A DNA stretch of 18,304 bases from assembly GCA_022496185.1 (NCBI GenBank), contig WTXG01000492.1, positions 1-18,304 on the forward strand. Reading direction: 5' to 3'. The notes beneath the pieces are model-generated. The model did no database searches. It was not told the origin of the DNA and was given only the letters and a program-made list of their open reading frames with translations. Made by a program: the position numbers and the translations under genes. Below, one piece after another: positions 10,059 to 18,304 of this stretch (position 1 is its first letter; every line of letters starts with the position of its first letter). The DNA is from Multifurca ochricompacta (lineage: Eukaryota > Basidiomycota > Agaricomycetes > Russulales > Russulaceae).

Positions 10059-10113
10059 GGCGTAGCGTGGCGTGGCATGGCGTGGTGTGGCGTGGCATGG
10101 CATAGCATAGCAT
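10059..10113 (+). repeat. Imperfect pentamer array, about 11 copies of GGCRT
   Basis: Eleven consecutive 5-mers vary between GGCGT, GGCAT, AGCGT, AGCAT and GGTGT. Most changes are transitions: G/A at the first and fourth positions, and C/T at the third. Confidence 0.9.
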
Positions 10114-10132
10114 GGGCAATGGCATAACAATT

Positions 10133-10159
10133 GACACGGACACACGGACACGGACACGG
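10133..10159 (+). repeat. Hexamer array (GACACG)n
   Basis: About four to five units of GACACG/GACACA lie 20 bp after the pentamer array. Confidence 0.85.
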
Positions 10160-11621
10160 TAAAGGTATAACCATTTTTTACTGATGGAAATCATCATCGA
10201 CCGACCGACATGAGACAACCGGCGTTTGCCGAGTTAAAAGGAACCGAATCCCGCCGAACCGCCTGCCTGGGATTAATGTCGTCGTCCGGCAAGCTTCGGG
10301 GCGCAAAATAACTTTGGGGAATTCGGAATTCCCCTTGAGCATCACACCCTCCCCCCCCCCTCCCTCCCCCCTCGCCCTCTCACCCTCCCTCTCCCTCTAT
10401 TCTCCTCTACTATCTCTCCCCTCTCTCCTTCCTTCCCTTCCCCCCCTCCATCCTCAACCCCGTGCCCTATTCCTTCTAGTCTCTCTCTCTTCATGCTCCT
10501 CTACCTATCTTAGATCGGCCACCCGGGTTTTATTTTCTCATGCGCAAATCTAATTTTTTTTTTTTTGGGTTTCCCGATCTTGTCCGCTTATCCTCCAGCC
10601 TCTTCAACTCCAAGTGCCCTTTCCAAGTCGCCGTTTATCCAAAATGGATAAGCCCCAAGTGAATCTGGCGCTCTGTGTGTGTGTGCTTCAACACCAAAGG
10701 CGCAATCCGATCGGATTTCATTCACCCCCCAAATCGCTTTTTACAGTACAGTTACATCTCTTTATAGGACGTGTCATTGGAAATGTGCGTGTGTGTTCTT
10801 GCGTTGATGTTGCGCAGACGGTTTAGCACTGCCAATTCACCCCTTATGAGTATGTGTGAGTGTGTGTGTGATGTGTGGTGTGCCGATGAGCGAATAGGTC
10901 ATAGCCCCCTCCTCCCCCCCCCCTCAATAATGAAGGGGAAATGATATCATCGTAGGGTTTACCAACACAGTTTTTTTTTGGGTCATCGGAGAAGACAAGC
11001 CTTGAGGATGTCAGAAAGGAATGCGCTATGCGCTCACGTCAAAACCTAAAGAACAACACGCGTCAATACCGCGAGGCTGATAAGGACTGTGCACGCACGT
11101 AAAGTACGTATGAAAAGAAAGAGAGAGAGAAAGAGAGGGAGAAAAAGAGAGAGAAAGAAAAGAAAAAGCGGTTTCTGGGCGCAAAGAAGCAAAAGACAAG
11201 GCGAGGCGAGGGAAAAGGAAATGAGGCAGATAAAACTCTCCCCCCCTCCTTCCTTCCCCGGTCCCCTTCCCTCCCCTCCCTTCCAGGACCATGACATGAC
11301 ATTCAGGCGAGGACGGGGAGGGGGGGGGTGTCGAACAACCCGCTCAGCTGACGGCGGCATTGGGCGACGATCGTGAAAAAGGAAAGAGAGAGCCAAAGAA
11401 TTTGATTGGTTAGTGACGAGCGAGCCGGGCAGTTTGACGCTCAGGGGGGTGGAAAGGAAGACTTCGGACTGAAAGTGGCGTATGAAGTTGCCAGCAGGGA
11501 CCGGTCTTGTCAAAATCTGGAGAGTTGTATCCGCCTCAATGGCGGATACTTTTTTGGGTTATGAACAGCGCTCGAGTGGCCTGAAAGTTGACAATTCACA
11601 ATTCAACGGGCCAACAAGTGG

Positions 11622-11657
11622 GGTTGGGGGGGGGGTGTGGGTGGGTAGGTGGGTGGA
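11622..11657 (+). repeat. G-rich quadruplex-type tract
   Basis: Runs of 3-10 G separated by one to three bases (GGGG TT, then a long G run, then GTGGGT units) give at least four G3+ runs within 36 bp. Confidence 0.8.
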
Positions 11658-12174
11658 AGGAAGGAAAGAAGGAAGGAAGAGAGAAGGTCACATCTGTGTG
11701 TGATGGGTATCAAAGCACAATTCAAGATGAAATCTAATTTGGGGGAGGGTGAGGGAGGTTAAGGGAAGAGGCGCAAGCGGCGTAGATGGCAAATGCGCGG
11801 ACTCGGGTAGGAACATCATTTTTTATAAACCGCCAATTTCCGGGTTTGGAAACGATAAAAAAAAAAACAGAAAAAAGGTAAGAAAGTGAAGACTGACGTA
11901 GTGAATAAGATAAAGATGAAAGAAAAGGGGAGAGAGGAGAAAGGATGAAGGGAGAGGGAGAAGGAAAAACACGCTAGCAGAGGGAGGAAGCCGCGGCGGA
12001 AACACGAATCTGATTGAGGTTGAGGTGAGTTGTGCAGGACAGGACAGGAAGATTTAATTGAATGAAAGAGAATCATTTCAAAAGGCTGAATGGGATTCAA
12101 TTTGCCCACCGACAAGTTTGAGGAGCCAAGGTTATTCGGCTGACGAAATCGAACGAAAATGCCGGTTTGATTTT

Positions 12175-12284
12175 GAAAAAAAAAGAAAAAGAAAAAGAAA
12201 AAGAAAAAAAGGAAATAAATAAATAAATAATAATAATGAAATACTAATAATAATAATAAATAATAAATAATAATAAATAAATAA
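12175..12284 (+). repeat. A-rich tract: (GAAAAA)n then AAAT/AAT units
   Basis: About five GAAAAA units are followed by mixed AAAT and AAT units, to about 12284, some 150 bp before the bZIP TATA box. Confidence 0.9.
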
Positions 12285-12430
12285 TCGAAAGAGGAAGGAA
12301 GGAAAGAAGGGGAAAGAAGAGATGAAGATGTGTGCAAGATTACAGTAATTCCTTCCGAGATTTCGATTCGATTCAAGATCTCCTTCGAGAGATCAAACCA
12401 TGACACTGACACACTTCAGGGTGACCGTCT

Positions 12431-12599
12431 CTTTTTTTTTATAAAATCCCGCCTCGACTTCCCTTCTAAATCCTACACAAATCATCTCCTCCTACCCCAC
12501 ATACACACACACACACCCACACACCCACACCCCCCCTTCTCAATCAACAACAATAACTCCCTCTTCTCATACCTATCTTCTTAACCTCTTCAAACAATA
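12431..12599 (+). promoter_or_regulatory. bZIP gene core promoter and 5' leader
   Basis: TATAAAA (12440-12446) follows a T run and lies about 155 bp before the start codon. Downstream is a C/T-rich and CA-rich stretch (12498-12535), then CAATCAACAACAATAACTCC, which resembles a fungal 5' UTR. There is no ATG between the TATA box and the proposed start, so no upstream ORF is expected. The start context is ATAATGG, with A at -3 and G at +4. Confidence 0.6.
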
Positions 12600-13993
12600 A
12601 TGGCTCAGGCAGCAACTAGCAACCAGTCCGTCGGTTCTGCTGACCGCCCCGAGCGGAGTCGTAACGCAAAAGCCCAAGCAAGGCACCGCGCTAAACGAAA
12701 AGCCTACATCGAGCAGGTAAGAAGGACCGCGAATAGCTCAAGCATGCCTAACTAAAGCTTTTTTTTTTTCTTTTCTTTAGCTCGAGCAGACCGTGACGAA
12801 GCTTCAGACCGCTCTCGCGCTCTCTCCCGAACAAGTCGCTGCACTGCCACCACCGACTTTGCGCATCCGACAACTCGAACAAGAAAATGCCAAGCTGCTT
12901 CGCGAGAATGATGAACTACGTCGCCAGCTACATATGCAAACCCGACGACCGTCTCTCATGACGGACCCGCATTTTGATATTGCCCGTGGTCGTCATTCTT
13001 ACCAGTCTTCTATCTCTGGCGACTACCCAGATCGGGATATCAAACGACGACGTATGTCCCAGAACGTCGATGAAGTTTACTTGGTACGTTGCCCTTTCTA
13101 TCTCTCTCTTCCCTTTAAACGGCGATGCAGCACGCGACAAGCAAGCGCGCTCTCTAGCGTGCCGCGTGTGCCTTCCTTTTCATCCCTCTCCTCCCTCCTC
13201 CTCCCCCTTCCTCTCTCTCACCCCATTGTCTCTGTTCTGACAACACGTCAACAATATATAATAGAGCCCCAGTCAGACTCCGAGTCCACCCACGACAGAG
13301 GCACTCGCACGTCCAGGCAACTTTTCGCCACCACCCCTCTCGCACGGCTATATGCCCTCGTCGAGTAATAACACTTCGGCCTATTCGAGCCCGGGCCTAA
13401 ACTCATCCAACTCCATTCTCTCCTCGGGTTTGCAAAATGGGCCGTTAAGTTATCAACTGCCGTCTGTGAATGCGCCGAGCTCAACTTCGGCGCCAACATC
13501 ATACTCGGCAAGTACTCCCTTCCTTAACGGCCGGTTGAGCTCCTAGCGAGACTGTGCGCCTTATCAGAGCTCTGGATCCTAGTGACGTTCATCGTCGACA
13601 GCAGTCCGGTCATGAGCATCCCACTCACACACTCGTTGGTGGTCATGGGATGACATCGTCGCGGTCTTTGCCATCTACCCTTCACTCAGCTCCTGGCAGC
13701 CATGGTCTGCCGGGAGCACATCAGCATCAATACCCATCCTCTCAATATGACGGTGTAAAAGTAGAGGAAGACTATATGGTGAGTAATTAGGTACTCCCCC
13801 CCTTCTCAACGAGGTGCCATCTCTAACGGATGTTTTTTTATTTATTTGCCCATTGCCCACTTTTCAGTCACCGACGCAGGAATCGTCTCATAGCTTGTCT
13901 TACTCTCCAGTCCACTCATTTAGCAACACACACCAAGCCGAGCTGAGCTCTTGGCAAGGCTACTCAGCGGATCGCACTCAGATTCATCCCTAG
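12600..13993 (+). CDS. bZIP transcription factor, five proposed exons
   Basis: Likely a nuclear, dimeric, sequence-specific DNA-binding protein; targets are unknown. Proposed exons: 12600-12716, 12781-13083, 13265-13443, 13547-13778, 13868-13993 (about 318 residues). The basic region is visible at residues 19-36 with the diagnostic N22-x7-R30-x9-L40 spacing. L40 and L47 start the zipper. After a proline-rich break (PPP at 62-64) a second coiled coil runs over 66-89 (LEQENAKLLRENDELRRQL). The rest is Ser/Pro/Thr, Gln and His rich and probably disordered, ending SADRTQIHP. Intron 1 (64 nt, CTAAC branch, T-rich, TTTAG) lies exactly between the basic region and the zipper. The join between exons 3 and 4 is uncertain, because exon 3's frame meets TAG at 13544-13546. 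An intron 13444-13546 restores frame. The family call is firm; I do not know an orthologue name. Confidence 0.88.
13444..13546 (+). other. Proposed bZIP intron 3 (uncertain)
   Basis: GTTAAG..CTCCTAG, 103 nt, with a possible CTTAAC branch point near 13523, joins ...LQNGP to ETVRLIRALDPSDV in frame through a split CCC codon. Alternatives that also restore frame are GTGAAT 13466 to GAG 13550 (85 nt) and a GC-AG intron 13508-13550 (43 nt). Reading straight on would need one surplus base at the TCC-TAG-C site (13541-13547), giving GRLSS-SETVRLIRALDP. The unspliced segment (NAPSSTSAPTSYSASTPF) looks like coding sequence of the same style as its flanks, so the intron is not certain. Confidence 0.45.
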
Positions 13994-15041
13994 ATTTGAC
14001 TCGGGAATTGCCTGTATCCGCCGCGCGTTTCGTGCATGACGGAGCGCCCTGCTGTTTGTTGCTTAGAATGGGACGTTTCTATAACGCCATGCTGTCGGTT
14101 ATCGCTTGTGTGCTCTGCTCTATCTCGCTCTCCCTCTTTCTCTCTCTCCCTTTCTCCCTCTCTTTCCCCCTCTCGCATCTTACTTTTTTGTGTATATTCT
14201 ATTGTCACCCCAACTTGTAACAATATCCAGCCTATTCAGTTGCATCTCTTTTGTAATTTTTCATTCGTTCGCAAAAAAAGAAAAAAAGCTTTTTTTTTTT
14301 CTTTTGCTTGCCTGCTTGTTGGTCTCTCACACACGCGCGTGCGCATGTGGTTAGCCGTGAGATAAGTGCACCCGAGGATCAAATCAAACCTTTCTCCTGT
14401 TTCCCCCCCCCTCCCTCCCCCACCCTCCTTTCTCCCTCTCTCTCTCTTCTTGTAGTCGTCATTCCCCCCCTCCTCCACGCCACTAAAAATGTCACACTCT
14501 CATTAACCTTTTTCTTCCTTTTCTAACCCAGATCGTCCTTGTCAGAGAGAGAGAGAAACTAGCTCGGCTGATAGTAAATATACACACACGAACACATGCG
14601 GGCGCACGCTCGCTCCTCCTTCACCCACCCCCCCCCCCTCCCTCCCCTTCCCCTTCCCTTTCTCCTTCCCTTTCCCCTTCCCCTTACAACCCCTTCTTGG
14701 GTCCACTTCTTTTCAACAAAGTAGTCAAAATCCTACGTTCCATTCCCCCTCCCCCCCCTTGGGGTAATACCCAAAGAGTGTTTTTTTTCGGATGGGGTAG
14801 GGCATGTGGTTTTTATTTTTTATTTTAGTTATTTTATTTTTATTTTTTACTTTCCCTTGCCTAGGCGCAAGGAACACACGAACACGCACACACACACATG
14901 TGGGGTTTGTTTGGTTTCCTTTCTTTTCTTGTTGTTGTGTACTTTTTTTTTTGTCTGTGTCTGTGTCTGTCCCCCCGTCTCCCGTCTCTCTCAATAAATA
15001 TTGATACAATTTTGGTTTAAAATAACAATAACAATGCGGGG

Positions 15042-15070
15042 TTTTTTTTTTTTTTTGGGGGGGGGGGGGG
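15042..15070 (+). repeat. T15 followed directly by G14
   Basis: Two long homopolymers abut (T at 15042-15056, G at 15057-15070). The lengths are probably unreliable and a misassembly could hide here. Confidence 0.95.
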
Positions 15071-15656
15071 CCAATGCCAGGCCTCCTCAATCATCAATCA
15101 ATCAAATCCACAAACCCCCCTTCTCCCCCCCCACCCCCCCAAATCTTTAATTTCTTTGAACCGATCAGGGCGTGCCTCACCCTTCTCTTTTCTCTCCAGA
15201 TCTCCAGAGAGAGAGAGAAAGAGAGAGAGAGAAAGATCAAATCAAATCGGGTCCCTTCATTCTTCCTCGTCTTCTTCCCTCCCGTTCATTCATCCCATCC
15301 ATCCTCTTCTTCCTCTTCCCCATGGCTATGGTCGGTCTTGTTTTTTTTATTTATTTTATTAGCGAAGAGTTCATCTATCCCTTCTCATGTCATCCCCGAG
15401 TTGGCGTTTTTTTTATTTTTTATTTTGTTTATGGCCAATATTTAACCACTTGGCTATGGGGTGTTTTATTTTATTGTCATTTTTTTGTTTTGTGTTTTTA
15501 AGCGCGCTAAGGCAAGGCCGAAGTTTAACAACAACTTTATCTTGTTTGTTTGGTTTATTTTTTATTTTTCGGTTTTTCGGTTTTTCGGGATATGCCGTCT
15601 ACGCGCTACACTTACTTTGGTAGTCGCTCGCGGTTCATTCTTTTGATGATTGACAA

Positions 15657-15684
15657 CTGTCTGTCTGTCTGTCAGTCAGTCAGT
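15657..15684 (+). repeat. Tetramer array CTGT changing to CAGT
   Basis: About four CTGT units are followed by three CAGT units, a register-preserving change of one base in the unit. Confidence 0.9.
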
Positions 15685-16195
15685 AATATGTATTTATTAT
15701 ATTTTACATGCATTTTGTATAACATCCCTTCCTGCTGCACAAGTCAAACAACAAGAACAAAAACACCCACCCAACCCACCCCACCCAATCATCGTATCCG
15801 TGATCCGTCCGTACCTGTGTACCTCCTCGGTCGGAACTGTGGCGTAAATAACCAACAAAACAGTTGATTTGATGCATTGATATCATGTTCCCCGTTGAAA
15901 AGCAATAAAATTTATTTATTTATTTTTTAAACCCGAAGCGATGCATAATTCTCATTCTCATTCTCTCTCTTAACACTTTGTGTGACTTGTGCGTGGGGGG
16001 GGGGCTGCGCGAAAAAAAAAAAAAAAAAGGAAGATAAATGTGTGTGTGCCACACCCCTCACCCGCGGCTAGTCCGATTGGTTGGCTGGAACCTCTCCCTC
16101 CTTTCAATTCTTTTTCAAAGTATTTGGCAAGAGCCTCACCTAGCATCAGGATTTTATTATTATTATTACTATTTATTTATTCGTCGTTTATTGCC

Positions 16196-16220
16196 TTTTT
16201 TTTTAAAAAAAAAAAAAAAA
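16196..16220. repeat. T9/A16 palindromic homopolymer pair
   Basis: Nine T are followed directly by sixteen A, giving a self-complementary tract without a spacer. Confidence 0.9.
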
Positions 16221-17084
16221 CTAAACACAAATCCCCTACACCTATGTAAAGAAAAAAAAAAAACCAACCAACCAACACATACAATACGCCAAATCCCTCT
16301 CCAAGGGGTAAGACCCAAGCCGACTAAGTGCGAGAACGCAATTAAGACGGGACCGGTGGCTTATTATTATTATATTATTATTATTCTTCCCTGCCTGCTT
16401 GCCGCCCGCCATTGAAGCCGCTGATGAAGAGGAAGAGATACAATAACGCGCACACATGGACACGTATGGTTATAAACGCCCCTTATCTCCTACCTCCGTT
16501 TTGCAGGGAAGCCATTAGAAAGAAAAAAAAAAGACACCAGAGAGAGAGAGAGGAAGAATTATTGAGTGAGAGAAATGAGTTAAATCAACCTCTCTCTCTC
16601 CCCTCCCACTTAGTCCATATGAAAAAAAAAGAAAAAGAGATAAATTCCGTTTTTTAATTTGCGTTTTTTTTTGACAGTCTCGATATCTAAGGTGTGTGTG
16701 TATGTGTCCAGATGGTTTATGCTAGAAGCGCCAAGGGGGGGGGGGGACGAGGCGGGTGGAAGAGGGAGGGAGAGAGGGAGGGAAGCAAAGCGGGCGAGGT
16801 TGAGCCTCTCCCCCCCTCCCCCCCCCCCCAAAAATAAAATCCCTTCTTCTTCCCCTTCCCCTTTCACAAGGGTAGGGTCTAAATTCGATCTGACGCTAAG
16901 TCTATGGGCCTATGACCGGAAACTCCATTAGGGAGGGGGTTTTTTTTTTTTTTTTCGAGGCCTAGAGCCCTTTTTTTCAACTTTGTTCGCTCGACCCCCC
17001 CCCGATAAGTTGTAAAAACGAGTCTATTGACGTCTTCTCTCCCTCGGTCGGCCTTCGGTCGGTCCCTTTACCCTCCGAACTCGC

Positions 17085-17161
17085 CTATATACACACACAT
17101 ACACATACATACATACATACATACGTATATATACATATACATACGCACACACACACACATG
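17085..17161. repeat. Compound CA/TA microsatellite
   Basis: Mixed TA, CA and CATA units (ACATAC-type repeats, then ACACAC) extend for about 75 bp. Confidence 0.9.
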
Positions 17162-17451
17162 CAACACAAGCAAGCCATGCACCCAATTAACCCCATCCAT
17201 CCATCCTTATCCAATCCACAAACACCCTCCCGGCAATAGCGTCAATGTGACCTGCGATCACCGGTACCGGCGGCGACGGTCCCTCCTCCTCCCTCTACCC
17301 AACCCACGGCTTACCCACGGCCCCTCCCCTCCCTCCCTCCTTTCCTTCCTCTCTCCCCTCCCCAAACTAAACCATTCATTCAAATTTAAAATAAGAGAGA
17401 TTCAGATTTATATTTTTTCGTGTCAAAAATCTTGTTCGCGTTCGTAAGCGT

Positions 17452-17503
17452 CCGTCCCGTCGCCGTCCCCCGTCTCCCGTCCCCCGTCTCCCGTCTCCCG
17501 TCC
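17452..17503 (+). repeat. Heptamer array CCGTCTC / CCGTCCC
   Basis: About seven imperfect copies of a 7-bp unit lie head to tail. Confidence 0.85.
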
Positions 17504-17522
17504 TACTTACCTTACTACCTAG

Positions 17523-17550
17523 CACCACCACCACCACCACCACCACCACC
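17523..17550 (+). repeat. (CAC)9 microsatellite
   Basis: Nine perfect CAC units plus one base. Confidence 0.95.
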
Positions 17551-17862
17551 TCCCAATTTCTCGTTCCTGCGCCACTTCCTAATTACTAATATACAATATA
17601 CACATATTTTCCAGCTAACTGCATAGTAATCTTTCGATATGACGCTTTAACGCTGAGGTGTGCCGATGTTGGGTGGGATGGTGGATGGCGGGCGGTAAGT
17701 TTTGGGGGGTTTGTGTGCGTGAGAGATGAAGATGAGAGAAATGAAATTAAGCCGTGAGCTTCCGGAATCTCACCCGCCTCCCCCCCCACTAACGCTCTAC
17801 ACAGGCCAAGAGAACGGGAATTATTATAAAACGTTCGGGTCGGGTTAATTGATCGGAAAAGT

Positions 17863-17898
17863 TGACTGATTGACTGACTGACTGACTGACTGACTGAC
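17863..17898 (+). repeat. (TGAC)9 microsatellite
   Basis: Nine tetramers, one of them TGAT. Confidence 0.95.
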
Positions 17899-18038
17899 TT
17901 GTGTATGCCGTCAAGTTGGCTTTGGGTCTTTCGTCATAGCTAAATGCCGTGATACATTTGAAACCACCCACCACCACCTCCAAGTCCAAGTCCCCTCCAC
18001 AAGCTTAAAGGCCGTAGGCCAGGCCACCGGCACCCCTC

Positions 18039-18095
18039 GGGAACGGAACGGGAACGGGAACGGGAACGGGAAGGGAAAGGCGGGGCGGGGAGGGG
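18039..18095 (+). repeat. (GGGAAC)n array grading into a G-rich tract, quadruplex-type
   Basis: About five GGGAAC units, one short by a G, are followed by GGGAAGGG and GGGGC/GGGGA runs. More than four G3+ runs lie within 57 bp. Confidence 0.85.
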
Positions 18096-18304
18096 TGTGT
18101 TGCTGGAGTGTGACTGACTCTTACACGTAACACGTGACTTATATATTTAATTTTATTACAATTTTTTTGGGACACACACTCAGAAGGTCTCCGGATTCGC
18201 TAAAACTGGCTGCATCGACCACACGACAACGAGTTGAGAACTATACCCTGATGGTTATGGCCTGGCCACCACCGCCACCACAGTCCATCAAACATTAAAT
18301 TTTA

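Larger units (their letters stand above)
8727..12430. other. 3.7-kb intergenic region rich in simple repeats, no supported gene
   Basis: Between TOF1 and the bZIP promoter there is no open frame with recognisable protein content. Stretches of mixed composition exist (9781-9960, 10190-10320, 10580-10860, 11340-11620, 12010-12170) but hold no clear exon, tRNA or snRNA motif. Elsewhere the DNA is homopolymer, microsatellite, polypurine (11110-11168) or pyrimidine-rich (10345-10500). Confidence 0.6.
13994..18304. other. 4.3-kb region downstream of the bZIP gene, no supported gene
   Basis: The + strand is pyrimidine-rich over 14106-14185, 14400-14480 and 14620-14760, and T-rich through 14800-15000 and 15340-15600. 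It then holds many microsatellites. AATAAA occurs at 14993-14998 and 15904-15909, but neither can be assigned to the bZIP transcript. No open frame has recognisable protein content on either strand. Confidence 0.6.

Noticed and set aside
11046..11513. Minus-strand open frame of 155 codons
   Set aside because: It runs through a polypurine tract, giving Leu/Phe/Ser-rich low-complexity protein with no recognisable fold.
11816..12412. Minus-strand open frame of 198 codons
   Set aside because: Built from GAAAAA and AAT repeats read backwards (Phe and Tyr/Ile runs); not protein-like, and it overlaps the bZIP upstream region.
17452..17898. Regularly spaced repeats that could suggest a CRISPR array
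   Set aside because: They are contiguous tandem microsatellites without unique spacers, in a eukaryotic sequence.
1..18304. tRNA, snRNA and transposon search by eye
   Set aside because: No GGTTCGANTCC-type B box with a paired A box, no U6-like core, no long terminal or inverted repeats and no transposase or reverse transcriptase motif were seen.

Overview
The window looks like nuclear DNA of a filamentous basidiomycete fungus (most likely Agaricomycotina). The evidence is short GT..AG introns, mostly 64-144 nt, with fungal splice signals, a Tof1/Swi1 (Timeless family) gene of fungal type, and a basidiomycete-style bZIP gene. Only two genes can be supported in 18.3 kb, which is sparse for such a genome. 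Both lie on the + strand.

Layout. 1-3726: intergenic DNA with simple repeats; its last ~270 bp look like a promoter, with a 44-bp pure A/T block, a CACGTG box and a duplicated 15-mer. 3727-8726: TOF1, a subunit of the replication fork protection complex, in about 11 exons (about 1,280 residues). 8727-12599: 3.9 kb without a supported gene, dominated by homopolymers, microsatellites and G-rich tracts. 12600-13993: a bZIP transcription factor in five proposed exons. 13994-18304: 4.3 kb of pyrimidine-rich and microsatellite-rich DNA without a supported gene.

The two genes show no functional link. Tof1 with Csm3 stabilises the replisome. The bZIP protein should bind DNA as a dimer and regulate unknown targets.

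The most notable signal is that both genes, although otherwise intact, show breaks in reading frame. In TOF1 the frame moves by -1 exactly at an A-AAA-AAG heptamer (4775-4781). A second mismatch of the same sign lies between exons 4 and 5. In the bZIP gene an in-frame TAG (13544-13546) must be spliced out or bypassed. Missing bases in homopolymer runs, or unrecognised introns, are the simplest explanations; recoding is possible but unproven. I saw no convincing new system, no transposon, no tRNA and no CRISPR array.
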